Shown here: positions 1 through 10,273 of the stretch, in pieces
Numbering within the stretch: the first letter of the stretch is position 1
Layout: each line of letters begins with the position of its first letter
NCBI GenBank assembly: GCA_014529385.2
Contig: CM043955.1
Span: 141,390,640-141,454,639 of the forward strand
Direction of reading: 5' to 3'
DNA: 64,000 nt
DNA from: Adiantum capillus-veneris
Lineage: Eukaryota > Streptophyta > Polypodiopsida > Polypodiales > Pteridaceae
Program-made: the position numbers and the translations under genes
Notes under the pieces: generated by a model
The model's input: only the letters and a program-made list of their open reading frames with translations
Database searches by the model: none
What the model was told of the DNA's origin: nothing

Positions 1-25
1 ACTAGTCTGTGCTGGAGTCTGTTTT

Positions 26-1322
26 TCAGGTGTGGCTGAAGTCCTGGCCTACTGAAGGTTTTCTAGTAGGCAAAGACTTGACCTGACTCTCAAGTTGCTT
101 TAAAAAAGCAGTCCTTTTGGCCAACGTATTCCTTGGTTTCTTTGAACCACTGGCTTCCACCTGTGTGGGCTTCGTCTTTTGTCCAATTAGGGCCAACTGA
201 TTTCCTGGATCTTCTTCATATGAAGACAGCTTGACATTGTTAGTCTCTGGAATAGGGTTCAGACTCCAAGCCATCCTTACCTGGTCATTAGCTTCTGGCA
301 CAGCTGCATAGTATAAAAATTGCTAGACATACCAAGCTTTGAATACACTCTAGGATTTCAGCTCCGTAGTCTATTAGAGCACATTGTGAGATAAAATCTG
401 ACATAAATTTATTTTAGCTATAGCATTTAATATTTTTTCCAGTAGCATAGAAAACAAATTTTCTGACACATACGCGGGACTATTTTTCAAGCTAACAGCC
501 TCATCAACAAACCTGTAAGCCGAGGGGACGTCTAGTCTGCTACTGGAACCCCTTATGCACTGGCCTTGTGTTTCTTCTTGGATTCTTCATCCTCTTTCAG
601 AGCCGCACTTATCTGTTCAGCAGACACTGTGGTCGGCTTTGGCTCATTAGGCATCTTGAAAGCATGAGCGATGTTGTCAGGAGTTTTTGTGACTTTGACA
701 CCATTGACAATAGCACTGCCATCCTTGGCATTAAAAGAATCAAGACCTTGCTTGATTATGGACGTGTCAAAATCTATCATTGTGGTTGGACTACCACATG
801 CAAGTCCCATAGCTACAGCAGCACTTCGGCCTGCTCAATGAACACATACCTTTGTATCTTGCTATGTGAAATAAGTGATAGAGAAGCTTTAAGAGAGGTG
901 ATGATTGCGGAAGTTTCATCTATGGTATCTTGCATCTTCTCCAACATTTTCCTTCTACCCACCATACACTGCGAGGATGGTAAGTCTGTAGAGGAAGGAT
1001 ACTTACTTGGATAGTCAAATCCATAGCCAAGTGTGTCAGGTAGGAATAGGTAGGGATCAACAGATTCTTTTGACAAGGAAGTTTGTGGTTGTAGTAAAGA
1101 ATCCTCAGAGATTGGCGATGGAAAATGTGTAACAGCAGGTAGGCATCGCGTAGGATATTTATGAGAAAGAATGCTCACTCTCCTTAAATTGCTATACGGG
1201 TTCGTGCTAAAAGCTCCACTACTTACCGTTCCTAGAGTTTTGTGCACCATCGATGATGTGGCATACATGCATTCGCTAATACTTCCCATGTTCCCTTTAA
1301 TGATTATCACATGCAGTCCCAC
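26..1322 (-). pseudogene. Open frames downstream of integrase in element A (unknown ORF3)
   Basis: Three minus-strand open stretches follow the integrase: 1322-813 (169 codons), 810-553 (85 codons) and 301-26 (91 codons). The first two are separated by only a couple of bases. I recognise no domain. The first is rich in Ser, Thr and Pro; the second ends in a Lys-rich tail; the third has a basic, Lys/Arg-rich centre. Their place, after pol and before the expected 3' LTR, is where some plant Ty3/gypsy elements carry an extra env-position frame. No signal peptide or membrane segment is evident, so an envelope role is not supported. They could also be chance openings in decayed DNA or captured host sequence. 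Confidence 0.35.
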
Positions 1323-1399
1323 TGGTCCTTTTCCCCATAAAAACTGATACTGACTGTGATACTTTACTGACTCTGCCGCGCTGGCACTATTTTGTCATG

Positions 1400-2700
1400 C
1401 TAAAACTTTTCAGACACCATGACTGGCTCTGGTATTGGTTGTACATGGAAGAGGTTTAGAATGGCTGGTTCTAAAAATTCCTGACCAACAGTACCTAGAA
1501 TGCCAGTATCTTCTTCTCTAGAAGTCTCTTTCTCATTAGAATAATATGGCTTGATCTTGGCCCCATTATAAACACCAGGCAACATTAATCCAAATAAATC
1601 CTTCAATCTTACTATGCCATTGGAAAACACCTAGTCGACTTCATACGGACCAGCCCAAGCTATCTTTAAGTTTGGTTTCTTAGGGCTAGTTTGGATTGAT
1701 AGAGCAAAACCAAGTCTCCCCTCTGGAATTCCCTAACTTTGATTCTCCTATCATGCCAATGCTTTCTTCTTTGCTGACCAATATCCTGTTCCAGCATAGC
1801 ACGTTGTCTTAACTCATCCAACTATATTAGTTCCTCCAATCTTTGTTTAAAATTGTGATTAAAATCCGATCCACCGCCATCTTGAGACTGGGAATCACGA
1901 ATTCCATAGGCACTACAACTTTAGTACCATACACCATTCTGAACGGCCCATAGAGCAGTTTCCAGATTCAGATTCCGGTGGTGTGGCTCCTTCTGTACAA
2001 TCTTGGTGCAAATGTTCTTGATGGTTTTGTTACTGCTTTAAGCTTGCCCATATTACACCTGGGATAATATGGCATTGACTTCCTGTGTTTCACTGAAAGC
2101 ATTTCCATTAGAATATCCATAGTACCATTAATAAAGTGTGTCTCTTGATCAGACACAATCTCCACAGGGCATCCATAACAGCAGATAATATTTTCAAATA
2201 AAAATACAACAGTAGAATTCGCCATGTTATCTGGAAGAGCCTTGGCCTCTACCCATTTGGTGACAAAAGAAGTGGCCATCAATATATATTGGTTCTTCCT
2301 TGGAGTGATTTTCTTGAATAGACCCATGATGTCCAGACCCCATTTCATAAATACTCCCAGTGGTTGAACTGGAGTAAGTGGAGTCATATCTGCTACTGTT
2401 GGTCTGCCCATCCTTTGACATATATCACATGTTCTGCAGAAACTTCTAACATCATATATTTGAGTTTGCCACCACATACAGCCTGCAAAATATTCTTGTA
2501 AGTAATATCAGTGGAGAAATGTCCTCCGAAATCCCCATCGTGTGCTTTCAAAATAACTTCATTCTTCCTTCCATCATCACACACCTTTGAAGAACCCCAT
2601 CTACTCCCATTCTATATAGAAATCTTCCTATGATGGTGAACATCAGACTCTTAATAATTAGAGCCTTCTTCTGATTCTGAGTCCAGTTTTCTGGGAATCC
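1400..2700 (-). pseudogene. Integrase of element A
   Basis: The zinc-binding N-terminal part is split: a His pair (HDGDFGGHFS) lies in the stretch 2584-2393 and the Cys pair (CRTCDICQR) in 2477-1968. The core shows the first Asp in GLDIMG and the second in VSDQETHF. At the expected third catalytic residue, after YYPRCN, the sequence reads KLKAVTK, so Glu appears to be Lys. The C-terminal end is recognisable at 1630-1400, where GAKIKPYY resembles the usual end of plant Ty3/gypsy integrases. In an intact element this enzyme would join retroelement cDNA to the chromosome. Frame breaks and the Glu loss make this copy inactive. Confidence 0.85.
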
Positions 2701-2752
2701 TCCTTTGGAAAGGAATTGATATACATCATACCATTCAAGATCTATGTTTTCC

Positions 2753-3436
2753 TCAGTTGTCCTCTGAAACAGATCTGCATCCATCCACTGGCTCATATCT
2801 CAAGGATACTTCTGAGTAGCCATTAGTACTTCCAGATAGGAAATCAACACCACAATGGGATTTACCGGGCTTATGACATATGCGAAATTCAAACTCCATC
2901 AGGAATATCATCCATTTAATCAATCTTCCTTGAATAATAACTTTGTTAATAAAAAATAATAGTGCATGATGATCCACATAAAAATGAAACACCTTGCCCA
3001 ACAAATAATGTCAAAACTTAGTGGCACTGAAAACCATTCCTAAGGCTTCTCTCTCTGCAGTAGTATATCCTTGTTCAGCTCAGCTGAATCTCCGACTAGC
3101 AAAATACACTGGATAATTAGTCCTCTCTTCTGGTTGAGCCAGGATTGCTTCCATTGCCAGTCCCAAAGCATCAACATGCACATAGAAAACAACTTCCCAA
3201 TCAGGTTGTTGTAGTATTGGCTTATCAATAATGGCATTCTTCAAAAACTGAAAACTCTCCTCACATTCAACAGTCAAGGTGAACTTGCTGGTTTTCTTTG
3301 TGAGCTCATACAAGGGTAATGCCTTGGAAGAAAACATATGAATAAATCTTCTATAAAAATTGATATATCCCAAGAATGAACTTAACTCTGATGTTGTGGG
3401 GTGCCTTGCCTTGCTCGACACTCTGGATCTTATCAT
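2753..3436 (-). pseudogene. RT connection and RNase H of element A
   Basis: The stretch 3436-3080 carries the end of the RT and its connection, with the conserved FLGYINFYRRFI block, then the start of RNase H (FYVHVDALGLAMEAIL) and YFASRRFS. RNase H resumes in another frame at 3004-2753 with FYVDHHALLFFINK and the region around FEFRICHKPGKSH. RNase H removes the RNA strand during reverse transcription. At least one frameshift separates the two pieces, near 3040-3080. Only the standard gypsy RNase H is present. Confidence 0.85.
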
Positions 3437-4070
3437 TGGCCATCTCTATGCCATTCCTGGACACTATATGTCCCATCAGTTATCCCTTCGAGACCAAAAA
3501 AACAGATTTGAATGGAATCAAACAGATCCTCTTTTCCTTACATCTTTGGAAGACCATTTCCAAGAGTAAAAATGAAATCATCCATAAATATGGCAAGAAA
3601 TCGGTGCAGTAATTCACTGAATATTTCCATCATACACCGTTGGAACGTTGCTGGAGCATTGCAAAGGTTGAATGGCATGACCAGATACATGAATGCACCC
3701 CATTCAGTAATAAAAGTGGTTTCACTCCGATCATCAGGAATATGTTAGTCGATTATAACCACTATAGCCATCCATGAAGCTATACATCTCATGGCCTGTA
3801 ATCTCATCAAGAAGCATGTCTGTAAAAGGTAATGGAAAAGGATCCTTGATTGTTTGAGCATTTAGCCTTCAATAATCCACAGAAATTCTGAGCTTTCCAT
3901 TCTTCTTGGGCACTACCACAACCGGAAATAACCAATCACTACTAGCTACCTTTGTGATGAATCTAACCTTCAGAAGGTTGGGGATTTCTCCTTTGACCTT
4001 CTTAGTGTAGTTTGAATTCATTCTATACCGTTGCAGATGCACTGGTCTAGCATCTGGATTCAGAGGTATT
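3437..4070 (-). pseudogene. Reverse transcriptase of element A
   Basis: Conserved RT blocks can be read on the minus strand, although no single long frame survives. PVVVVPKKNGKLRISVDY followed by LNAQTIKDPFPLP lies near 3830-3930, with an in-frame stop inside the block. A GHEMYSFMDGYSGYN block, the first catalytic Asp region, lies near 3745-3800. FMDDF, the YxDD-type catalytic motif, lies near 3565-3590. The enzyme would copy element RNA into cDNA. Stops and frameshifts make this copy non-functional. Confidence 0.85.
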
Positions 4071-4764
4071 CTATGTTGACAGACCTTTGGATCTACATCT
4101 TTTAGGTCGGTATGTTCCCATGCGAATACGTCTTGTACTTCTGGAACATGTGTTGGGCTTTTTCTTTCATTCTTGGGTTCAGATGCTTGTTTACCTTGAT
4201 CAGTCGAGGACTTTCCTCAGAAGACAGATTCCACTCTTCGATTTCCTAATCATGTAGTAGCAACCAGTTAGGGCCACCTCCCTTCCATTTGGTTGACTCC
4301 TCAACATAACTCCGGGATGGACCTTGTAGTTCTGAACTGTCTTTCTGAGCTTCAAGAACTTCTTTAGAGTGCACTTCTTCAGTGGCCGCTGGTGTACTGG
4401 AATTTGAGAATTCTTCTTTGGAGTCAACAGGTTTCTCTGGCCGTCTAGTTAGCTGAACTGGTCATTCTCCAGGATTCAGTTTAGTGAACTGATCTGGAAA
4501 TTACTTCCTTTTCTTTTCAGCATGATCCTTGTCACATAATATTGCATTGAGATCTATCTCGTCCAATGAAAAATATTCATTGCTATCATCATCCTCTCAT
4601 CTTCTTTACCCCATACGTTTTGCAAAGCTCTTCTGGTTGCACTGCCTTTCTCCAACTTCTGGTATTGTTTGTTTGGACCTGAATTCTTCTACTAGAACCC
4701 TGTATTATGAGAGTCTGATTGGCATAATCGTGAATAGCATGTGACGTTCATAGCCATGGGCATC
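4071..4764 (-). other. Protease-RT linker relic of element A
   Basis: This stretch separates the protease and RT remnants. The largest minus-strand opening is 4427-4200, which is basic and shows no recognisable domain. It fits the poorly conserved linker between protease and RT. Nothing else is visible here. Confidence 0.5.
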
Positions 4765-5320
4765 CTAGTAGCATCCCATATGCACCTTGCACATCCAATA
4801 CTTTTCTTTTTCCACCCTTATCTGCATATTTTTTATCATTCCTGTTGCTTGCACAACTCTATGATCGGCCATCCGAACTTTAAATTTGATGGTTTTAGTT
4901 TTGTGATACCCATTTTTTGTTGAAGGTGTGCCCCCAAGATGTTTATACCTGACCCTCCATCCAGTATGACACCGGATAGCGGTTCCCATTGTTTTTTGAC
5001 TTTGTATTCTACTTAAATTATGACACTTCATCATCTCTGATAGCTGTAAGGTCAACCTTTCTTCACTGTCTGATGAATTTTGCTACTTCAAGCAAAGTTT
5101 TTTTGATGTCTTCTAATTTAACTGTCAGTTTTTGAATTCTTTCACAGATCTTTACATGAATTTTATCTCTCTCTTGATCAGAGTTTTTTACAAAATTCTT
5201 TACATGAATTTCTTCTCTCTCTTGATCAGAGTTATTATCAAAACTTGAGGAATTGGGACCATCTGCACAGTGCCAATCCTCTGCTCTGATTTCATCTTTA
5301 CCCCCTTCATTGTTTCCCAT
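4765..5320 (-). pseudogene. Protease region of element A
   Basis: A retropepsin-type active-site block, VILDGGSGINI, can be read on the minus strand near 4935-4985; DGG replaces the common DTG/DSG triad, as in other elements of this window. Downstream on the minus strand, RMADHRVVQATGMI resembles the strand after the protease flap. The upstream part, 5320-5063, is an acidic, charged linker (NNEGGKDEIRAEDW and following). The same blocks recur in fragment A' at 20538-20837 and 34110-34335, so the pair belongs to one family. The frames are broken. Confidence 0.75.
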
Positions 5321-5694
5321 TCCAGTTATATCTGTTTTGACATTTCCTAGATCTTCCTCCAGTCCCTAGGCTACAGCCAACATGGTCTCAAAAAGTCCAG
5401 ATCCTGAATGATCTGACTGTCTTTTCTCAGAAGACTAGGCTAGTATCTTCTAAATAACTCAAGCCTCAGAACTTTCTGGATGCTCAGGTAGCTTCTTGGC
5501 TAGATCTTCTGTGATCTTAGCCACCAATTCTATCTGCTCCTACTATTCATTGACTACCTTCTCTTTACCCTTTGCATTCCATACCTCTCTCTATTGAGTC
5601 CATTTGCTAGTTTCAGCACTGACTAGTTTTACCGACTCATCTGGGATTTCCTCAATGACTACCCCTTTACTGTGTGTAATTGCTTGTATTGGAA
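5321..5694 (-). other. gag-protease spacer of element A
   Basis: No domain or long frame is recognisable. By position it is the linker between the gag zinc knuckles and the protease. Confidence 0.4.
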
Positions 5695-7160
5695 CTAGAT
5701 CTGGGGCTTTTGCCTCAATATCCAGAGTACTGGGCTCCTCTCAACATTGAGTTGCAAAGTGTCCATACTTTCCACGAGTATAACAGTTAAGGCTTTGGTT
5801 TGAAAATTACCATGACCCCGGCCTCGGCCAATACCTCCTTGGTATCTGCCGTGCTCAGTACCAGTGCCACTGGTACCTGTTTTCTCTTCTTGGGGTACAC
5901 TGGTTGTCTCAGTTCTAGCTGGTTCAGCATTGGTAAATTCTACTACAGACAAATCCTTTCCTTTCTTGAAGTGATGAATGCGAATGCCACAATTGTTTCA
6001 TAAATGACCATACGCTTTGCAATAGGCACATTGTGGACATTCATTGGAAACATGATCTTTAGATTTGCACCTTGAGCACCAAGTTTCCATTCTCCTAACT
6101 AGTTGTCTAGTCTGGCTGATTTCAACAATCTGCCGGGCCGTTTCATCAATCTTCTTGGACCAAGACCCCTTCTTAGCCTTGTCCTTGCTCTTCTCATCTG
6201 AGCTACTGCCAAGGATGCTAGAGGTCTCACTAGGATTGGAATTCTTAGAGGAAGAACTGCTACTACTGGACCTCCTCTTTTTGTGGCTTCTCTCCTTCTT
6301 AGCTTGTTGTTCAAGCTTCAAAGCTCTCTACACTAAATAATTGAATTTCTTTGTTGGTGCAGGTACCTCTTGTTCTCTGAGATTCTTACTACAGAACCCA
6401 TTTAGAAACCATGCACGTAGCCTCTTTTTTTATGGTGGCTCCTGCAACTGCCTCAAAGGATGTACTCATCATCCCTATTGTTTGAATACTCTAGTCTAAA
6501 AGCTTTGAGCAATTTGTTATATGATCTGAGTTGGCAGGCTGGGTAATGGTAATACCATTTCCTTGCTACGTCTTTTAGTGTATGAGGAAAACATTCTCCC
6601 CAGTCATCCTCATCAATATTCTTCAACTCAGCATACTGTTCAAAAGCTTGAATATGAACATCTGGATCATGTTTCTTTCCTCCTTTGAACACTAGGAAAC
6701 AGATTTTCAATGAAGAAGTATAATCATGCCGGCCGGGCATCGTCTTTGCTTCTTCTACCCTTGAAAGCCTCATTTTGTCGAGAAGACTTTCTGTAGTGAT
6801 CTGTGTCAGCATCCCAATCAACTTCTTCTTCAATCTCAATTTTTGTCTCTTCTCTGGCTTTTCTGTTGGAACTGTGACAACTGCCTTTGCTACCCTTGGC
6901 CCCATTTGCCTTGTGTGTGGACCGAGAACTCTTGGTTTTGCGTTCTTTTTGCTATGCCCTTGTCCTCCTCAAATGATTCGAGTGTTGAGAGTCCTTGGCC
7001 TCATCAGCATGAATGTGCTCCTCGTGAGCCTCAGTCTCACTCTTCGGGTCCTTCCTATAACCAAACTATCTTTTTCTGATACCTCAAGAATAGGGTCGAC
7101 GCGGTTGGAATCACTGCCTAACCGGGTTGACAATTTGCGACCACGACTGACTTTGGGCAC
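5695..7160 (-). pseudogene. gag polyprotein of element A
   Basis: An N-terminal frame starts right beside the primer-site candidate (7163-6969, MVPKVSRGRK). The frame 6905-6453 contains a retrotransposon gag capsid block: HIQAFEQYAELKNIDEDDWGE, then KDVARKWYYHYP. A Ser/Lys-rich linker follows, then a CX2CX4HX4C knuckle (CSRCKSKDHVSNEC) at 6321-5998. A second knuckle starts CAYCKAYGHL but has a TGA stop between its His and last Cys. 5952-5695 is a Gly/Arg-rich tail. The protein would form the capsid and bind element RNA. Frameshifts and stops break it. Confidence 0.8.
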
Positions 7161-7162
7161 CA

Positions 7163-7595
7163 TGTGTACAACTAAAAATTCTAAATGGAAGATAAGAGTT
7201 TTCTGGTCATAGAGCGAGAAACTCTAACCACCGTGCTTGCCAAAATGGAATTGGAGCTGGTCTCTTCAGACAGTTGATTCTAGTGTTAGAAATTAGAGCT
7301 ATTGGTTATGTCATCAGTTAAGTTAGTGAGACTATGATAGAGTACTGATTGGATTGAAATAGATAACTGAAGTGGAATGTTATCCTGAAACGAGACCTAA
7401 CTAAAAGACTGGAAAGAGTAATTGCAGATTTAGATTAATAGCTCAAGAACAACCAGTATAGTGTATAATGGGTTTAAGCTCAGATGATTATAGAAGCAAT
7501 GATTACAGAGTGAAGGTAGAGGCGAAGCGCTTGTAAACCCGAAAGTTCTTAGAAAGCTAAAGATGAAAGACAAGCAACTAAGAAGCCCAATTACA
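7163..7595 (-). repeat. 5' LTR of element A (candidate)
   Basis: Read on the minus strand, the segment starts TGTAATTGGG and ends GTTGTACACA, the TG...CA ends of an LTR. It is followed at once by TGGTGCCCAAAG (7162-7151), which lies at the primer-site position and overlaps the gag start. There is no second LTR in the window to compare with, so the limits rest on the TG/CA ends and position only. Confidence 0.55.
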
Positions 7596-7655
7596 ATGTA
7601 GCGGGTCCTATGTGTTACGGCCCAATTACAATGTAGCGGGTCCTATGTGTTACGG
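7586..7655. repeat. Perfect 35-bp tandem duplication across the A/B junction
   Basis: The 35 bases at 7586-7620 are repeated exactly at 7621-7655. Each unit holds the last 10 bases of the A LTR, 17 bases of spacer and the first 8 bases of the B LTR (TGTTACGG). The duplication must therefore be younger than both insertions. Confidence 0.95.
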
Positions 7656-8053
7656 CATTAGCCGCACATGCGGTCCTGTGGTCCTGCGGAGGTCTGGACA
7701 CAGCGGATCAAGAGTCAGGAGTCATGCGGTATGCGGCGGCTGGAGCGGCAGTTCTTCATAGGATATCATGGGATAGGAGTGTGTGCACCGTTCCCGATCT
7801 GTGCTGGAGCAGCGGCTATATATGGAGGGGCATACTTGTCTTTTGATGTAACTTAACCAATCTCTATGATATTCATGGCATTATCTATTGTACTCTGTGT
7901 GTGGATTACAGATGAATGAAGCAAGGGTTGTTCTGTGTTGTGTACTTTGTGCTTCCTTCTCTTGTCATTCTGTTCGTTGATGTTCATATAATGTAGTTGC
8001 GGGTAATCATTCCCGTAATGCCTATTGTTCCTGTGTGGGCAATAGCCATTACA
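7648..8053 (+). repeat. 5' LTR of element B
   Basis: The segment starts TGTTACGG and ends CCATTACA, the TG...CA ends of an LTR of about 406 bp. A TATATA box lies near 7817-7822, leaving about 230 bp of transcribed LTR. A primer site follows two bases after its end and gag starts 45 bases after it. The 3' LTR is missing from the window, so the LTR cannot be confirmed by a second copy. Confidence 0.75.
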
Positions 8054-8055
8054 TC

Positions 8056-8071
8056 TGGCGACCACGATGCG
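8056..8071 (+). promoter_or_regulatory. Primer binding site of element B (candidate)
   Basis: TGGCGACCACGATGCG begins two bases after the LTR end, the usual place for the tRNA primer site. It starts with TGG, the complement of a tRNA CCA end. It is not the initiator-Met site (TGGTATCAGAGC) used by elements C and H. I cannot assign the tRNA. Confidence 0.6.
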
Positions 8072-8097
8072 TGATGAACAGCCTGCGATGAATATGC

Positions 8098-9409
8098 ATG
8101 CGCACTAGGTCGCAGGGTTCGCCTGACCCTGTGGTTCCAATTGTAGGAAGACGTCGGAGGAGAGGCGGTTCAGATGACTTTGTTTTTTCTTCACCGCAGA
8201 TTGAGGAATCTGTATCTCCATCACCAAGCCCGGTGCGTGGTAGGAGGTTGCGGCGAGCGAGACGTACTCCGCTCAGTCAGTCATGTCCTCCTGTCGTACG
8301 TTCACCCTCACCCACACAGGTTGCTCCACCACCGTCTCCGGTAAGTAGTCCGGGAGTATCTCCGCCACTGTCCCCACCCCCTAGTGCTCGTCAGCTTTTT
8401 CCGGTTGTCCAAATATCTTGATGATCATTTCCAGACGTATGCTGACGGATCCATAGCGTTTCTACGAAGGTTTCAAACGGAAAAGACAATCCCTCAACAT
8501 TTGGAGAAGCTTCGAACGCTCCGGCAAAAGTCATTGACAGTGGAGGATTACGCTGCAAAATTTTGGATGCTTTTGTAGAGGGTACCTCAGGCACAAAGAC
8601 CGGCAGTGGAAGTACTGAATGACTATTTTTTGCGGGGTCTCAACAAGGATCTCAGAATGGCTATGGCGACAGTGGATAAGGTAACTACTCCACTGGATAC
8701 TGTAATTGCTTGGGCTGTAGTAGCAGGAGAGGCTTTAGAGGATACAGAACATCCAAATAAGTCAAAGAAGAAAGATAGAAAGAAATCTCATTGGAAGTCA
8801 CAGGACAGTGGCAGTGATAGTTCGGAGTCGGAATCCGTAGGATCTGATTCCTCGGACTCAGGCAACAGCGATTCGGGAAAAGAATCGGAAGAGACACCAC
8901 GGAAAAAATCCTAGTGTCACGGGAAAGGTGTATCCTCCGGATCGACGGAATCGATTGCAGTGGCTAAAAGTCTAAAGGAAATCTGGTGTACCCAATGTCG
9001 GAATCCGGGCCATGCTGCTCAAGAATGTGCAATGAATCAGAAGTGGTGTGCGATTTGCACGACCAATACTCATAATACAGTGGAATGTTATTTCAATGGC
9101 CGGGGTCGTCGAAGACGAGGGGAATCTTCTACCTGGCAACAACCACAGATAGGGCAGGGACAAGAGCCTGCTGTGGTGATGGCTCATGCTCATACACCAG
9201 AGCCGCCTCTGCAAGGTCAAGCAGGAGGACGGGGTCAAGGGGGAGGACGAGGCTGCGGAAGAGGTGGCCGAGATCCTAATCGCCCCAAGACATGCCTTTT
9301 CTGTTTGGGGGATGTTCATTGGCGATCTGAGTGTACTGAAGCTATGGAATACGATCGAAAAAAGCAGGAACGCGCTGCAAGGAAACAGCCAAGTGTGGCT
9401 ATGGTTTAG
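8098..9409 (+). pseudogene. gag polyprotein of element B
   Basis: Translation would start at ATG 8098, 45 bases past the LTR. The N-terminal part to about 8400 is rich in Pro, Ser and Arg. A frameshift near 8385-8405 moves the frame. The capsid block follows: FRLSKYLDDHFQTYADGS, LTVEDYAAKFW and LNDYFLRGLNKDLR, typical of plant Ty3 gag. A Lys/Ser/Asp-rich linker leads to three CX2CX4HX4C zinc knuckles: CTQCRNPGHAAQEC, CAICTTNTHNTVEC and CLFCLGDVHWRSEC. A Gly/Arg-rich stretch separates the second and third. TAG codons at 8576, 8912 and 9407 interrupt an otherwise open frame. The product would package element RNA. Confidence 0.88.
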
Positions 9410-9418
9410 ATTGAAGGA

Positions 9419-10261
9419 TTGGAGGAGTTTGACCCAGCGGTTTCATTAATCACGCGATCGGGTAAAAATGTGGTTCCAACTCCCGATGTGAAAATTCCGG
9501 ATTGGACGGCTCAGGAAGAGGTGCGGAAAAAGACTGTGTCCTGGTTGCCACAATCCGCACTACCAGTAAAGACAGCAGGACCATCGACTATGCCAACCAC
9601 TGTAGGCCTGGAAATAAGGGAAGGGAAAGCTGGAATTAAGGGTGATATTAAAGAACAGGAGGAGTGGAATTCAGTTTGGAAAGAGGTTCTCACGTCACCA
9701 ATTCAAGTACCTCTGGGTTCATTGCTGAAATTGGTCCCGAATTTCCATAATGCATTGCTGCGACAAACGGCCACTGAGCTGAGGGAAGTCGCCATTGTGA
9801 AGGTTGAAAGCGAGGATGATGATTCAGCCTCGTTGCTGGCGAATAGGATCACGGATACTCGTATTCCGGAACTTTCAGCTCGATACCATGGCACATACAT
9901 TGACAAGGTACTCTTGGATGGAGGAGCGAGGGTAAACATTATCACCCAAGCAGCGTGTGAGCGTTTTGGTCTCAGTGATTGGGAGCCTGCACCCTTTGTA
10001 GTCCGCATGGCACATCAACGAAGAGTGCAACCAGTGGGTTTACTTCGGGGTATTGTTTTGGATGTAGCGGGCTTGTCCTTTGTTGTTTCCTTAGTAGTTT
10101 TGAATATTGAAGATCATAATCAGGATTATCACATTATCTTGGGGAGACCCTGGTTACCACAAGCGAGGGTAAAACATAATTGGGAAGTAAATATGCTTAC
10201 AGTAAATAAGGGTAAAAGAAAAGTGCGTGTGATGTCGGGAACATGCCGACAACCAGTTTAG
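9419..10261 (+). pseudogene. Protease of element B
   Basis: This 280-codon stretch is in frame with gag and RT. The retropepsin active site is LLDGGARVNI at about residues 166-175, with DGG in place of DTG/DSG. HIILGRPWL, the conserved block before RT in gypsy elements, follows near residue 238. The roughly 160 residues before the active site show no recognised domain. The enzyme would cut the gag-pol polyprotein. A TAG at 10259 separates it from RT, so the unit is one broken polyprotein rather than separate genes. Confidence 0.85.
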
Positions 10262-10273
10262 GCAGCATGGCTG

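Larger units (their letters stand above)
1..7595 (-). mobile_element. Element A: degenerate Ty3/gypsy LTR retrotransposon, 3' end off the window
   Basis: Reading the minus strand from 7595 to 1, the parts appear in the order LTR, gag, CCHC knuckles, protease, RT, RNase H, integrase and extra open frames. That order (integrase after RNase H) is the Ty3/gypsy order. Every domain is broken by stops and frameshifts, so the copy is dead. The 5' LTR lies on the right; the 3' LTR is not seen and must lie left of base 1 if it exists. No second RNase H domain is visible, unlike element E. Only 17 bases separate A from element B. Confidence 0.9.

Noticed and set aside
8576-10261. TAG readthrough or recoding in element B
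   Set aside because: Four TAG codons at unrelated positions, plus a frameshift at the RT catalytic motif, point to decay rather than programmed readthrough.
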